Positions 1 through 5,765 of a DNA stretch of 5,858 nucleotides are shown here, in pieces. Within the stretch, counting starts at the first letter, position 1, and every line of letters starts with the position of its first letter. Where the stretch lies: assembly GCA_022795575.1 (NCBI GenBank), contig JAAWGY010000164.1:1-5858 (forward strand), read 5' to 3'. The stretch is from Angelakisella sp. (GTDB taxonomy: Bacteria > Bacillota > Clostridia > Oscillospirales > Ruminococcaceae). The notes under the pieces were generated by a model. It searched no databases, was not told the DNA's origin, and worked only from the letters and a program-made list of their open reading frames with translations. The translations under genes were made by a program, and so were the position numbers.

Positions 1-90
1 GGGGGTCACTTTCTGGTTCGCCAGAAAGTAACCAAAGAGCGACCAGGGCTGCGCCCTGGACCCGACGGCCAAAGGCGTCAGTCGCTTGGG
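1..90. repeat. Structured intergenic repeat with nested hairpins
   Basis: The block is built from dyads. ACTTTCTGG (8-16) pairs with CCAGAAAGT (21-29) around a TTCG loop, and the stem extends to 4-33 with one mismatch. CCAGGGC (43-49) pairs with GCCCTGG (53-59). GACG (64-67) pairs with CGTC (76-79), with CC/GG inside and an AAA loop. AGCGA (38-42) and TCGCT (82-86) enclose the last two hairpins, giving a three-way-junction shape. No ORF crosses it and no T-run follows a stem, so it does not read as an intrinsic terminator. From general knowledge, GC-rich interspersed hairpins of this style are frequent between genes in Oscillospiraceae; copy number in this genome is unknown. The left boundary may lie outside the window. 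Confidence 0.6.
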
Positions 91-474
91 GGGCGCTCCT
101 CTTACGCCGCCTGGACCGCTTGGGCTCGGTGCTTCTGCTTGGGTGACAGCCTCAATCTCAACGCTGGGTTGCTCGATGCTTGGTTGGGCGGCTGGCTCTG
201 CGGGGGGATAGCCCCCAGCAGCCTTGTTAGGTGGCCGGTTGCGCCCGCTCCCTCCTTCCGGTTGGCCTGATAAGGTGCCTCCGGCGGATTTGATTCCCTG
301 CGGGGGGGATGAACGGCCTTCGGCCTGTGGTGCCGCCGGGCGGCGGGGGAGTGGGTGGGGATGGGTTCGCTGGTTAAGGGTTTGCTTCTGCTATGGGTGA
401 GGTGTTTTTTTCTTTTTCCTTTTGCTTCTATGGTGTGCAGGAATTTTCTGGATAGTCGTGGTTCTCTTCTTCTC
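91..474. other. Non-coding GC-rich spacer downstream of the metallopeptidase gene
   Basis: I find no supportable gene here on either strand. Small dyads are visible: GGGGG (203-207) with CCCCC (212-216), CGGCC-TTC-GGCC near 314-324, and a perfect GCCGCC-G-GGCGGC palindrome at 332-344. A pyrimidine tract runs over about 404-425, and the 9-mer TTTGCTTCT occurs twice, at 381-389 and 421-429. The minus-strand operon ends at 475, but no hairpin followed by a U-run on the minus strand is seen, so its termination point is unclear. The 91-360 part may be more interspersed repeat sequence; this is inference from its composition. Confidence 0.5.
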
Positions 475-1149
475 TTATAAGTCTAACAACGACAGTCTAT
501 CATGGAGCTGGTGCAGCTCTTCTCTGCGCTGGCGGTAGTCGGGCATATAGGTCTCTACCACCGCCCAAAAACGGGGGGAGTGGTTATGCTCCCGGGTGTG
601 GGCCAGCTCGTGGAGGATGACATAATCCGCCACCGGGCGGCTGGCCAGGGCCAGCCGCTGGCTGAAACAGAGGCTGTTTTTGCCGGAGCAGCTCCCCCAC
701 CGGGTTTTGGCCCCGGTGACGGTTACTTTGGTGTAGCAAAAGCCCCATTTTTCCGCTATCTCCGCTACCCGGCCGGGAAAGTACCCCCGGGCCGCGGTTC
801 GGCAGGCCTCCAGGATGCTCTGCCGCCACTGCTCCTGGCTCTCCCCCGCCAGACGCAGCATCCCGTCCGGACCAAAGCCGGGGGGCTCCCCCTCCGCGGG
901 CTCCAGCCGCCAGGGCTCCCCCAAAATCTCCAGCTGCTGCCCCCGCTCCAGGCGGGTCTCCTCCCGGAGGCGCTGGCGGGCCAGCAGCTCCTCCCGTTTG
1001 GTAATCACCCACTCCGCCTTCTGCTCCACCAGCTCCTGGACCTGCCGCAGGCTCATCCCCTTGGGGGCCCGGGCCTCTACCACGCCGTTGGGCCGCAGGC
1101 AGATACAAAAGGTTCGCCGCCCGGTAAAGATAACATTATACGGTATCAC
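475..1149 (-). CDS. YgjP-like zinc metallopeptidase domain protein (DUF45/M48-like)
   Basis: A 224-residue protein of the YgjP-like metallopeptidase family (DUF45, COG1451). The zinc site is visible as HELAH at residues 180-184 (H180, E181, H184), followed by the family's third ligand region HNHSPRFW with H190. Upstream is the family motif TRWGSCS (149-155), and a PDYRQRR segment (203-209) follows. There is no signal peptide or membrane segment, so it is probably cytoplasmic. The natural substrate of this family is poorly defined. The start codon is GTG (1147-1149), overlapping the TGA stop of the upstream patatin gene by four bases, with GGAGG at 1160-1164 ten bases upstream, which suggests translational coupling. 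The YNVIFTGRRT N-terminus fits the expected family start. Length looks complete. The family is sometimes found beside type I restriction genes, but none is in this window. Confidence 0.88.
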   Translation of the reverse strand: MIPYNVIFTGRRTFCICLRPNGVVEARAPKGMSLRQVQELVEQKAEWVITKREELLARQRLREETRLERGQQLEILGEPWRLEPAEGEPPGFGPDGMLRLAGESQEQWRQSILEACRTAARGYFPGRVAEIAEKWGFCYTKVTVTGAKTRWGSCSGKNSLCFSQRLALASRPVADYVILHELAHTREHNHSPRFWAVVETYMPDYRQRREELHQLHDRLSLLDL

Positions 1150-2153
1150 AATGAGGGGCCCTCCGCTGTCAGGCGGGCCCGCACCCGGCGGGCTCGGGCG
1201 GCTACCGACCGGTTGGCCGCCTGCTCCCGGGCCAGCAGGGCGGCGTTTCTGGCGTCCAGCGCCGCTATCAGGGGGGCAAGGGGTTCCCCTCCCCGGGCGG
1301 CGTTTAGGATGGGGGGCAGCAGCTCCATGGCGTCCCGGTACCCCAGCTCCATCCGCCAGGCCACCTCCGGGGAGGTAAAGTCCATGGTTCTGGCCCCGGG
1401 GCTTTCCTCCAGGGGGCGGGAGGGGTAGAGCTCCACCAGGGCTGTCCCCGGGGAAAGCTGGCGGCGGTCCACCTGGTCGTAGTGGTTCAGGTAGACCACC
1501 AGCAGCAGGTCCAGCTCCAGGGAGGCAAGGGGGAGGATGGGGGTTTTATCCCCGTTGTTCTTGCGGGAGTAGGGCGGGGTCATGCCGCCGTCGCAGTAGT
1601 GGTTGCCCCCCATCTCCACCGGGGGGAAGGCAACCGGGATGGCGGTAGAGGCCACGGTAATCTCCACCGCATCGGCAAAGGGGAGCTGGTCCAGCCAGAA
1701 GTACCGGGGCTCCTCCGCCTCCAGCTGGTAGGCGCAGACCGAAACACGGGTTCCGGCGGAAAAAAGGGCGGGGTCCAGGCTGTCTGTCAGCAGCTGGCGG
1801 AGGCTATCCTGGGGGAGGAGCGACTCCATGGCCAGGTATTCCGGCAGGGATTTGGCCCGGGTGGCCCGGAGGGAAAGCTCCCGCAGGCGGGCAGGGTCGA
1901 TGGCGTCGGCGCGGCCCCCGGTCATGGTGTGCCAAAGGCTGCCCCCTACCCACATATCCCGCCACATCTCCGGGGTGCCGGCCAGCAGGAGGAGGGCGTT
2001 CAGTGCGCCGATGGAGCAGCCGGAGACGGCCCGGAGAAGGGGGCGGGCCTCCAACTGGTGGAGGGCCTGGAAGACGCCGGCCTGATATGAGCCCTTGCCG
2101 CCGCCGCCGGAAAGGGCAAGGCCGACGCGGAGGGCGGGGGTTGGTTGTTTCAT
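1146..2153 (-). CDS. Patatin-like phospholipase family protein
   Basis: A 335-residue patatin-like serine lipid acyl hydrolase. The oxyanion-hole loop is SGGGGKG (residues 15-21), the nucleophile elbow is GCSIG (45-49, S47), and the catalytic Asp lies in DGG (188-190, D188) after an ASTAIPVAFPPVEM segment typical of the fold. The Ser-Asp dyad is therefore intact, and hydrolysis of acyl esters in phospholipids or related lipids is the expected activity. No signal peptide or clear transmembrane helix is seen, so it is probably cytoplasmic or peripheral on the membrane. Residues about 285-330 form a charged Ala/Arg-rich tail. Start ATG 2151-2153 is preceded by AAGGAG (2163-2168) at nine bases. 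It is the first gene of a two-gene operon with the metallopeptidase. Patatins can be defence effectors (CapV of CBASS), but no nucleotide cyclase is nearby, so a housekeeping lipase is the simpler reading. Confidence 0.9.
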   Translation of the reverse strand: MKQPTPALRVGLALSGGGGKGSYQAGVFQALHQLEARPLLRAVSGCSIGALNALLLLAGTPEMWRDMWVGGSLWHTMTGGRADAIDPARLRELSLRATRAKSLPEYLAMESLLPQDSLRQLLTDSLDPALFSAGTRVSVCAYQLEAEEPRYFWLDQLPFADAVEITVASTAIPVAFPPVEMGGNHYCDGGMTPPYSRKNNGDKTPILPLASLELDLLLVVYLNHYDQVDRRQLSPGTALVELYPSRPLEESPGARTMDFTSPEVAWRMELGYRDAMELLPPILNAARGGEPLAPLIAALDARNAALLAREQAANRSVAARARRVRARLTAEGPSL

Positions 2154-2179
2154 GGGTTACAGCTCCTTTTTGGTAGATA

Positions 2180-2343
2180 AGAACCTGTATTCATAGCCGG
2201 ATGATGCAGGCAGGGCAAGGGTTTTTTCTGCCCTGCAAGGCAAAAAACCGCCGGAATACTTGGTGTATTACAAGGTTTTTTAACGCAGCAGGACAGAAAA
2301 AGACTTGGCCTGACTGCGTCAGACGGTTATGAATGCAGGTTCT
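2180..2343. mobile_element. MITE-like element: full-length imperfect inverted repeat
   Basis: Almost the whole 164 bp folds back on itself around about 2262. The outer arms AGAACCTGTATTCATAGCCG (2180-2199) and the reverse complement of 2324-2343 match at 18 of 20 positions. Further in, CAAG (2216-2219) pairs with CTTG (2304-2307), CTGCCCTGC (2228-2236) with GCAGGACAG (2288-2296), AAAAAACC (2242-2249) with GGTTTTTT (2274-2281), and AATAC (2255-2259) with GTATT (2265-2269) at the apex. TAGAT (2174-2178) and ATCTA (2346-2350) may extend the dyad to 177 bp. It has no ORF and its base composition is more mixed than that of its GC-rich neighbours. A clear target-site duplication is not visible. A non-autonomous miniature transposable element is the best reading; a native long-hairpin RNA is the alternative. 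Confidence 0.65.
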
Positions 2344-2349
2344 GAATCT

Positions 2350-2355
2350 ATTATA
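2350..2355 (-). promoter_or_regulatory. Extended -10 promoter of the patatin-metallopeptidase operon
   Basis: On the minus strand the sequence reads TGGTATAAT, a perfect TATAAT with the extended TGn. At 17-20 base spacing only weak -35 candidates are present (AACTGC, TTAACT), which an extended -10 can tolerate. Transcription would start near 2343, at the edge of the inverted-repeat element, giving a leader of about 190 bases before the ATG at 2153. Confidence 0.6.
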
Positions 2356-2407
2356 CCACAAAATGGGAAAATGCAGTTAAAAAGAGAGGGGATTTTGCGG
2401 TAGACAG

Positions 2408-2447
2408 AAAAAAGCCCCCCGCCTTGTGGAGAACAGGCGGGGGGCTT
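2408..2447 (-). terminator. Intrinsic terminator of the secreted-protein gene
   Basis: On the minus strand a perfect 13-bp stem, AAGCCCCCCGCCT (2435-2447) with AGGCGGGGGGCTT (2412-2424), closes a 10-base loop and is followed by TTTTTT (2408-2413). It lies about 50 bases after the stop codon at 2498. A smaller hairpin, CAGCCC/GGGCTG (2449-2465), sits between stop codon and terminator. There is no T-run on the plus strand after the stem, so it acts mainly in the minus direction. Confidence 0.92.
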
Positions 2448-2497
2448 GCAGCCCTTTTGGGGCTGTGTTCCTCTTGGGAAGGTCAGTCAGTTATGAC

Positions 2498-3556
2498 TTA
2501 TTTCTTCAGGGAAACAGCGGCGGCGGAGACCAGAGCAACGGCGGCCAGAGCGGTGGCGATGCCAACGACATCGTTAGCGCCGGTGTCGGGGTTCTCGGAG
2601 CCAGGGGTGGTAGCGGCAACGCTCAGCTTCTTGTCGGAGAAGACATAGGAGCCCAGGGTGCGGGTCTTGAGAACGAAGGCGCCGTCATCATCGGACCACT
2701 TGGCGTTGACAGCGGTGAGCTGACCATTCTTGATGGCGTAAACATAGGTGCCCTCTTCCTTGTAGAAGTAGACAGTGGCGGTGCTGTTGAAGGTGGGCTC
2801 GCCGGGGAAGTTCAGGAAGGTGATATCGGCGTCATTGTCGGCATACTTCTTGAGGATGTCGGTGTCAGCGTCAAGATCGTTGTAGAGATACAGCTTGTCG
2901 CCGTCGTAGACGCGAACAGAAACGGTGGTGTCACCATCCGCAGCGTCAAACTCCAGGGTACCGTAAGCATTGCCGCCAGCATCCTTGTCAACCTCGTACA
3001 GGATGGAATCGTCATCGAGGTTGGTGGGAGTGGTAGCCTCATCGTTGTCGTTCAGCAGGATAGAAGTCTTGTCCAGGGTGTAACCAACATCGCCATAAAC
3101 CCGGACATCAATGTCAGCGGGCTTAGCGGTCTTGCCGACCTTCTTGCCCTTCAGGGTGAAGGTAACATCAAGAGCCTTAGCCTTGGTGCTGGTGTAGTCC
3201 TGCTTCAGCTTGATGTCAATACGGTCGTTGGCATCGTTGAATTTGATGGACTCAACCAGGTTCTTACCATCGGTGTACTTAACGTTGCTGAGGCTGTAGT
3301 TGGTGCTGTTGATGTTCTTGACAGCGATCATGCCATCGCCCTCAACCTTGTCGGCAGCGAGGACATACCGGTTTGCATTTTCACCGGTTGCAGCGTTGAC
3401 AATACCGGAATCGTTGATCTTGATGGTAGAGCCGGGGATCCACCGCTTGGGAGTGTTGGCAACATCGCCACCACCAACGGGGTTGTTGACGTCGGCAGCC
3501 ATCGCAATGGTGGCCAGCATCATGACAGCCAGCACAAGTGCGAGTACCTTTTTCAT
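2498..3556 (-). CDS. Secreted Asp-rich protein with NPDTG C-terminal sorting-like tail
   Basis: A 352-residue exported protein of no function I can name. Residues 1-20 are a signal peptide (MKK, hydrophobic core, AMA with probable cleavage before ADVNN). Residues about 40-310 look like beta-rich extracellular domains with short strands (IDIKL, VTFTLKGKK, VSVRVYDGDKLYLY, ATVYFYKEEGTYVYAI). Asp-rich loops at 169-183 and 227-244 might bind calcium; that is inference. The mature part ends TRTLGSYVFSDKKL, then a short linker, NPDTG (322-326), a hydrophobic stretch (331-349) and final KK. This layout resembles a sortase signal but lacks the LPXTG consensus and the usual Arg-rich end. The tail type occurs on many exported proteins of Oscillospiraceae (general knowledge). 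GGAGG at 3566-3570 lies nine bases before the ATG. Frequent AAC, ATC, GGT, GCT and GTT codons contrast with the GC-heavier neighbours and suggest high expression. It is monocistronic with its own promoter and terminator. Confidence 0.85.
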   Translation of the reverse strand: MKKVLALVLAVMMLATIAMAADVNNPVGGGDVANTPKRWIPGSTIKINDSGIVNAATGENANRYVLAADKVEGDGMIAVKNINSTNYSLSNVKYTDGKNLVESIKFNDANDRIDIKLKQDYTSTKAKALDVTFTLKGKKVGKTAKPADIDVRVYGDVGYTLDKTSILLNDNDEATTPTNLDDDSILYEVDKDAGGNAYGTLEFDAADGDTTVSVRVYDGDKLYLYNDLDADTDILKKYADNDADITFLNFPGEPTFNSTATVYFYKEEGTYVYAIKNGQLTAVNAKWSDDDGAFVLKTRTLGSYVFSDKKLSVAATTPGSENPDTGANDVVGIATALAAVALVSAAAVSLKK

Positions 3557-3570
3557 GTGTGTTTTCCTCC

Positions 3571-3584
3571 ATTAAAATTTTAAT
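3571..3584. repeat. Perfect 14-bp palindrome in the secreted-protein leader
   Basis: ATTAAAATTTTAAT is self-complementary over all 14 bases and directly abuts the GGAGG ribosome-binding site (3566-3570). It could be a protein-binding dyad or simply an AT-rich leader that keeps the ribosome site open. Confidence 0.4.
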
Positions 3585-3624
3585 CTTCGAGGCCCGGGCT
3601 CTCCACTTCCCTGGCCCTGTGATT

Positions 3625-3653
3625 ATTCTATTACAACTTGTAACAAATTGCAA
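3625..3653 (-). promoter_or_regulatory. Sigma-A-type promoter of the secreted-protein gene
   Basis: On the minus strand, TTGCAA (3648-3653) and TAGAAT (3625-3630) are separated by exactly 17 bases. Transcription would start near 3618, giving a leader of about 60 bases that includes the 3571-3584 palindrome and the ribosome-binding site. The AT-rich surroundings and good hexamers make this the best promoter in the window. Confidence 0.65.
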
Positions 3654-3830
3654 GCCAAAAATTACGATGTTGTAATAAATTAGAATCTCGCCCTGCAAAG
3701 TTGGGTGTTTTTACGAATTTTTAAGAAAATTAGTTGGTTTTTACAAATTATAGGGGCTCCGGCAGGGGTTGGCAGGAAGAACAGGGGGCATTTGGGGGTG
3801 GTGTGTTCGGGGGTAATTGTAAACAAATTA
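3631..3830. promoter_or_regulatory. Candidate operator region: palindrome plus repeated TTGTAA-n-AAATT motif
   Basis: A perfect palindrome TTACAA-C-TTGTAA (3631-3643) fills most of the spacer of the secreted-protein promoter. The related motifs TTGTAACAAATTG (3638-3650), TTGTAATAAATTA (3670-3682) and TTGTAAACAAATTA (3817-3830) occur in the same orientation, and TTACAAATTA (3741-3750) is a fourth relative. ACAAATTAT is a direct repeat at 3743-3751 and 3823-3831. Together they suggest several sites for one regulator between divergent genes. I could not fix a convincing -35/-10 pair for the plus-strand terminase genes in 3700-3900. The AT-richness raises the chance rate, so this is a candidate only. 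Confidence 0.4.
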
Positions 3831-3906
3831 TGAACATTTGTGTGTTATTGCAGGAAATATGCAAAAAGCCGGGGGATGGGGGCGGTAGGGTGAGAGGTGA
3901 TTTGCC

Positions 3907-4344
3907 ATGAAGAGGCGGAAGCGGCGGGAGGAGCTTTGGGAGGCGGTGGCGGAGGGCTACCGGCGGCTGGCCTTTGGGCCGGTGGGGGACGCGGTAAAGC
4001 TGATGATGGCCGAGGAGGGGCAGGGGCTGGACTACAGCCAGCTGGACCTACAGAACGTGGCGGAGCTGAAACGGGGTAAGGGGACGGTGGAGGTAAGGTT
4101 TTTTAGCCGTTTGGAGGCGCTGGACCGGCTGGCCCAGCTTACCCGGGAGGAGCCGGAGGAGGAGGACCGCTTTTACGCCGCCCTGCGGGCCGGGGCCAAG
4201 CGCTGCTACAGCGGGGCGGCGGCTGGGACGGCCGGGGCAGAGGCCGAAGGGGCGGTTGCTGCGGCCGGGGCGGGGGCCGATGGGGTAGCCAAGGAACGGG
4301 ACGGGCCGGAGAGGCCGGGGGAGGACAGCGGGTATGGGGAGTAG
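3907..4344 (+). CDS. Phage terminase small subunit-like protein
   Basis: A 145-residue protein placed directly before a terminase large subunit. Residues 1-20 are a basic helix (MKRRKRREEL...). Residues about 21-78 match a segment I associate with small terminase-type proteins of clostridial prophages: LAFGPVGDAVKLM, then LDLQNVAELKRGKG, then VEVRFFSRLEALDRLAQL. Residues 100-145 are a low-complexity Ala/Gly/Glu tail that is probably disordered. Small subunits bind the packaging start site and hand DNA to the large subunit; that role is inferred mainly from position. AGGTGA (3895-3900) lies six bases before the ATG. The 3' end overlaps the next gene by 11 bases in another frame, so the two are probably translationally coupled. 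The alternative is a small phage regulator of unknown function that is conserved next to TerL. Confidence 0.62.
   Translation: MKRRKRREELWEAVAEGYRRLAFGPVGDAVKLMMAEEGQGLDYSQLDLQNVAELKRGKGTVEVRFFSRLEALDRLAQLTREEPEEEDRFYAALRAGAKRCYSGAAAGTAGAEAEGAVAAAGAGADGVAKERDGPERPGEDSGYGE
4317..4324 (+). promoter_or_regulatory. Ribosome-binding site fixing the TerL start
   Basis: GGGGGAGG inside the small-subunit gene lies nine bases before the ATG at 4334. It favours that start over the second Met codon at 4358 (residue 9), which has only a G-run in front of it. Confidence 0.6.
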
Positions 4345-5611
4345 GGGGCGCGGGGGGATGGTGTTTTCCCCCCGGCAGCTGGAGCTGCTGACCTGGTGGA
4401 CGGGGGAGAGCCCCCACCGGGGGCGGGACGGCATCCTTTGCTACGGGGCGGTGCGCAGCGGCAAGACCTTTTGCATGGGGCTTTCCTTTGCGGCCTGGGC
4501 CATGGCGGCATGGGACGGGATGGAGCTGGCCATCTGCGGCAAGACACGGGGCGGGGTAGAGCGGAACATCCTGGCGCCGCTGCTGCCACGGCTGGAGGGG
4601 CTGGGGTTCCGGTGCCAGCACCAAAAAAGCCGGGGTGTGGTGGAGATTTGGCGGGGGCGGCGGCGCAACCGCTTTTGGCTGTTTGGTGGCAAGGACGAGG
4701 GGGCGGGGGCGCTAATCCAGGGGATGACGCTGGCGGGGGTGCTGCTGGACGAGGCGGCGCTGATGCCCCGTTCCTTTGTGGAGCAGGCGCTGGCACGGTG
4801 CAGCGTGGAGGGGAGCCGTTTCTGGTTCAACTGCAACCCGGAGCACCCGGGGCACTGGCTTTACCGGGAGTGGGTGCTTAAGGCGGAGGAAAAGAACGCC
4901 TTGGTGCTGCACTTTTTGATGGAGGACAACCCCACCCTTTCGCCGGAGATGCTGGCGCGATACCGGCGGCTGTACAGCGGGTCTTTTTACCGGCGGTACA
5001 TCCTGGGGGAATGGACGGCGCCGGCGGGGGCGGTGTATCCCTTCTTCTCGCTGCGGGAGCACACGGTGGCGGAGCTGCCCCAGGGGCTGGGGGACTGGCA
5101 CATCTCCTGCGATTACGGGACGGTTAATCCTTGCTCCATGGGGCTATGGGGGCGGAGGGGGGAGGTATGGTACCGGGTAGCGGAGTACTACCACGACAGC
5201 CGCCGGACGGGGGTACAGCACACTGACGAGGAATACTGCGCGGCGCTGGAGCGGCTGGCGGGGGGGCGGGCGATCCGGGGGGTGGTGGTAGATCCTTCGG
5301 CGGCGAGTTTTTTGGCGGCGATACGGCGGCGGGGGATATACCGGGCCATTCCGGCGGTAAACCGGGTTGCGGACGGGATACGGCGGGTTAGCGGGGAGCT
5401 GCGGGCGGGGCGGCTGATGATCCAGGCCGGGTGCCGGGACACGATACGGGAGTTTGGGGAGTACCGGTGGGCGGAGGGGAAGGACCGGGACCAGCCGGTG
5501 AAGGAGCATGACCACGCTATGGATGACATTCGGTACTTTGTAAGCACGATTGTTTGCCGGGAAGAGGGGCCGGCGGTGGGGGCGGTTACGGTAAGGCGTC
5601 TGGCGGGGTAG
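4334..5611 (+). CDS. terL: Phage terminase large subunit (PBSX/Terminase_6 type)
   Basis: A 425-residue DNA-packaging motor protein, about the usual length for PBSX-type large terminases. The N-terminal ATPase domain shows Walker A GAVRSGKT (residues 38-45), Walker B VLLDE (136-140) with the catalytic Glu, and the coupling motif NCNPE (166-170). The linker contains GSFYRRYILGEW (216-227). The C-terminal RNase H-like nuclease has its expected acidic residues: D260 in SCDYG, D320 in VVDPSA, and D397/D398 in HAMDDIRY. All key motifs are intact, so it looks functional: it would drive genome translocation into a procapsid and cut the DNA. It overlaps the small-subunit gene by 11 bases. Portal and head genes normally follow; here none starts in the 247 bases left, which hold hairpin repeats. 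The GC-rich codon use resembles the flanking chromosomal genes, which argues for long residence or a host-adapted phage. Confidence 0.95.
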   Translation: MGSRGRGGMVFSPRQLELLTWWTGESPHRGRDGILCYGAVRSGKTFCMGLSFAAWAMAAWDGMELAICGKTRGGVERNILAPLLPRLEGLGFRCQHQKSRGVVEIWRGRRRNRFWLFGGKDEGAGALIQGMTLAGVLLDEAALMPRSFVEQALARCSVEGSRFWFNCNPEHPGHWLYREWVLKAEEKNALVLHFLMEDNPTLSPEMLARYRRLYSGSFYRRYILGEWTAPAGAVYPFFSLREHTVAELPQGLGDWHISCDYGTVNPCSMGLWGRRGEVWYRVAEYYHDSRRTGVQHTDEEYCAALERLAGGRAIRGVVVDPSAASFLAAIRRRGIYRAIPAVNRVADGIRRVSGELRAGRLMIQAGCRDTIREFGEYRWAEGKDRDQPVKEHDHAMDDIRYFVSTIVCREEGPAVGAVTVRRLAG

Positions 5612-5657
5612 GGCAGCACCTTTCCGCAGAGGCCCGCAGGGCGCTAAAAGTTTCGGT

Positions 5658-5718
5658 CAAGCCTTTTCAAAGGCTTGCGGGTCCAGGGCAGAGCCCTGGG
5701 CGCCCGCCGCAGCGGGCG
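5658..5718. repeat. Triple hairpin repeat after the terminase gene
   Basis: Three stems lie in a row: CAAGCCTTTTCAAAGGCTTG (5658-5677), CCAGGGC-AGA-GCCCTGG (5683-5699) and CGCCCGC-CGCA-GCGGGCG (5701-5718). The middle one with its GGGT flank (5679-5699) matches the repeat at 43-63 in inverted orientation at 19 of 21 positions. No U-run follows, so intrinsic termination of the terminase transcript is doubtful. The style is that of interspersed intergenic repeats of Oscillospiraceae; the family assignment is inference. Confidence 0.6.
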
Positions 5719-5765
5719 AAATGCCCCAGGACGGCTAACAACAGCAGGGCTTGTGCCGAGGGGAA

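Noticed and set aside
404..425. Pyrimidine tract as an intrinsic terminator.
   Set aside because: No stable stem precedes it on the plus strand, and on the minus strand it would be an A-run, so it cannot end the metallopeptidase operon.
502..1428. Long plus-strand ORF opposite the metallopeptidase and patatin genes.
   Set aside because: It is Pro/Gly/Leu-rich low-complexity translation antisense to two genes with clear catalytic motifs, which is a GC-rich shadow.
1146..2153. Patatin gene as a CBASS (CapV) or other anti-phage effector next to phage genes.
   Set aside because: No CD-NTase, Cap2/Cap3, reverse transcriptase or other defence partner is encoded in the window; the only operon partner is a YgjP-like peptidase.
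2426..3583. Long plus-strand ORF opposite the secreted protein.
   Set aside because: It is the antisense of a gene with signal peptide, ribosome site, promoter and terminator, and it has no plausible initiation signal.
3806..3866. Promoter for the terminase genes just upstream of 3907.
   Set aside because: TATGAA (3829) and TATGCA (3858) lack acceptable -35 hexamers at 16-19 base spacing.
5658..5677. Hairpin as the intrinsic terminator of the terminase genes.
   Set aside because: The nine-base stem is good, but it is followed by GCGGGTCC with no U-run.
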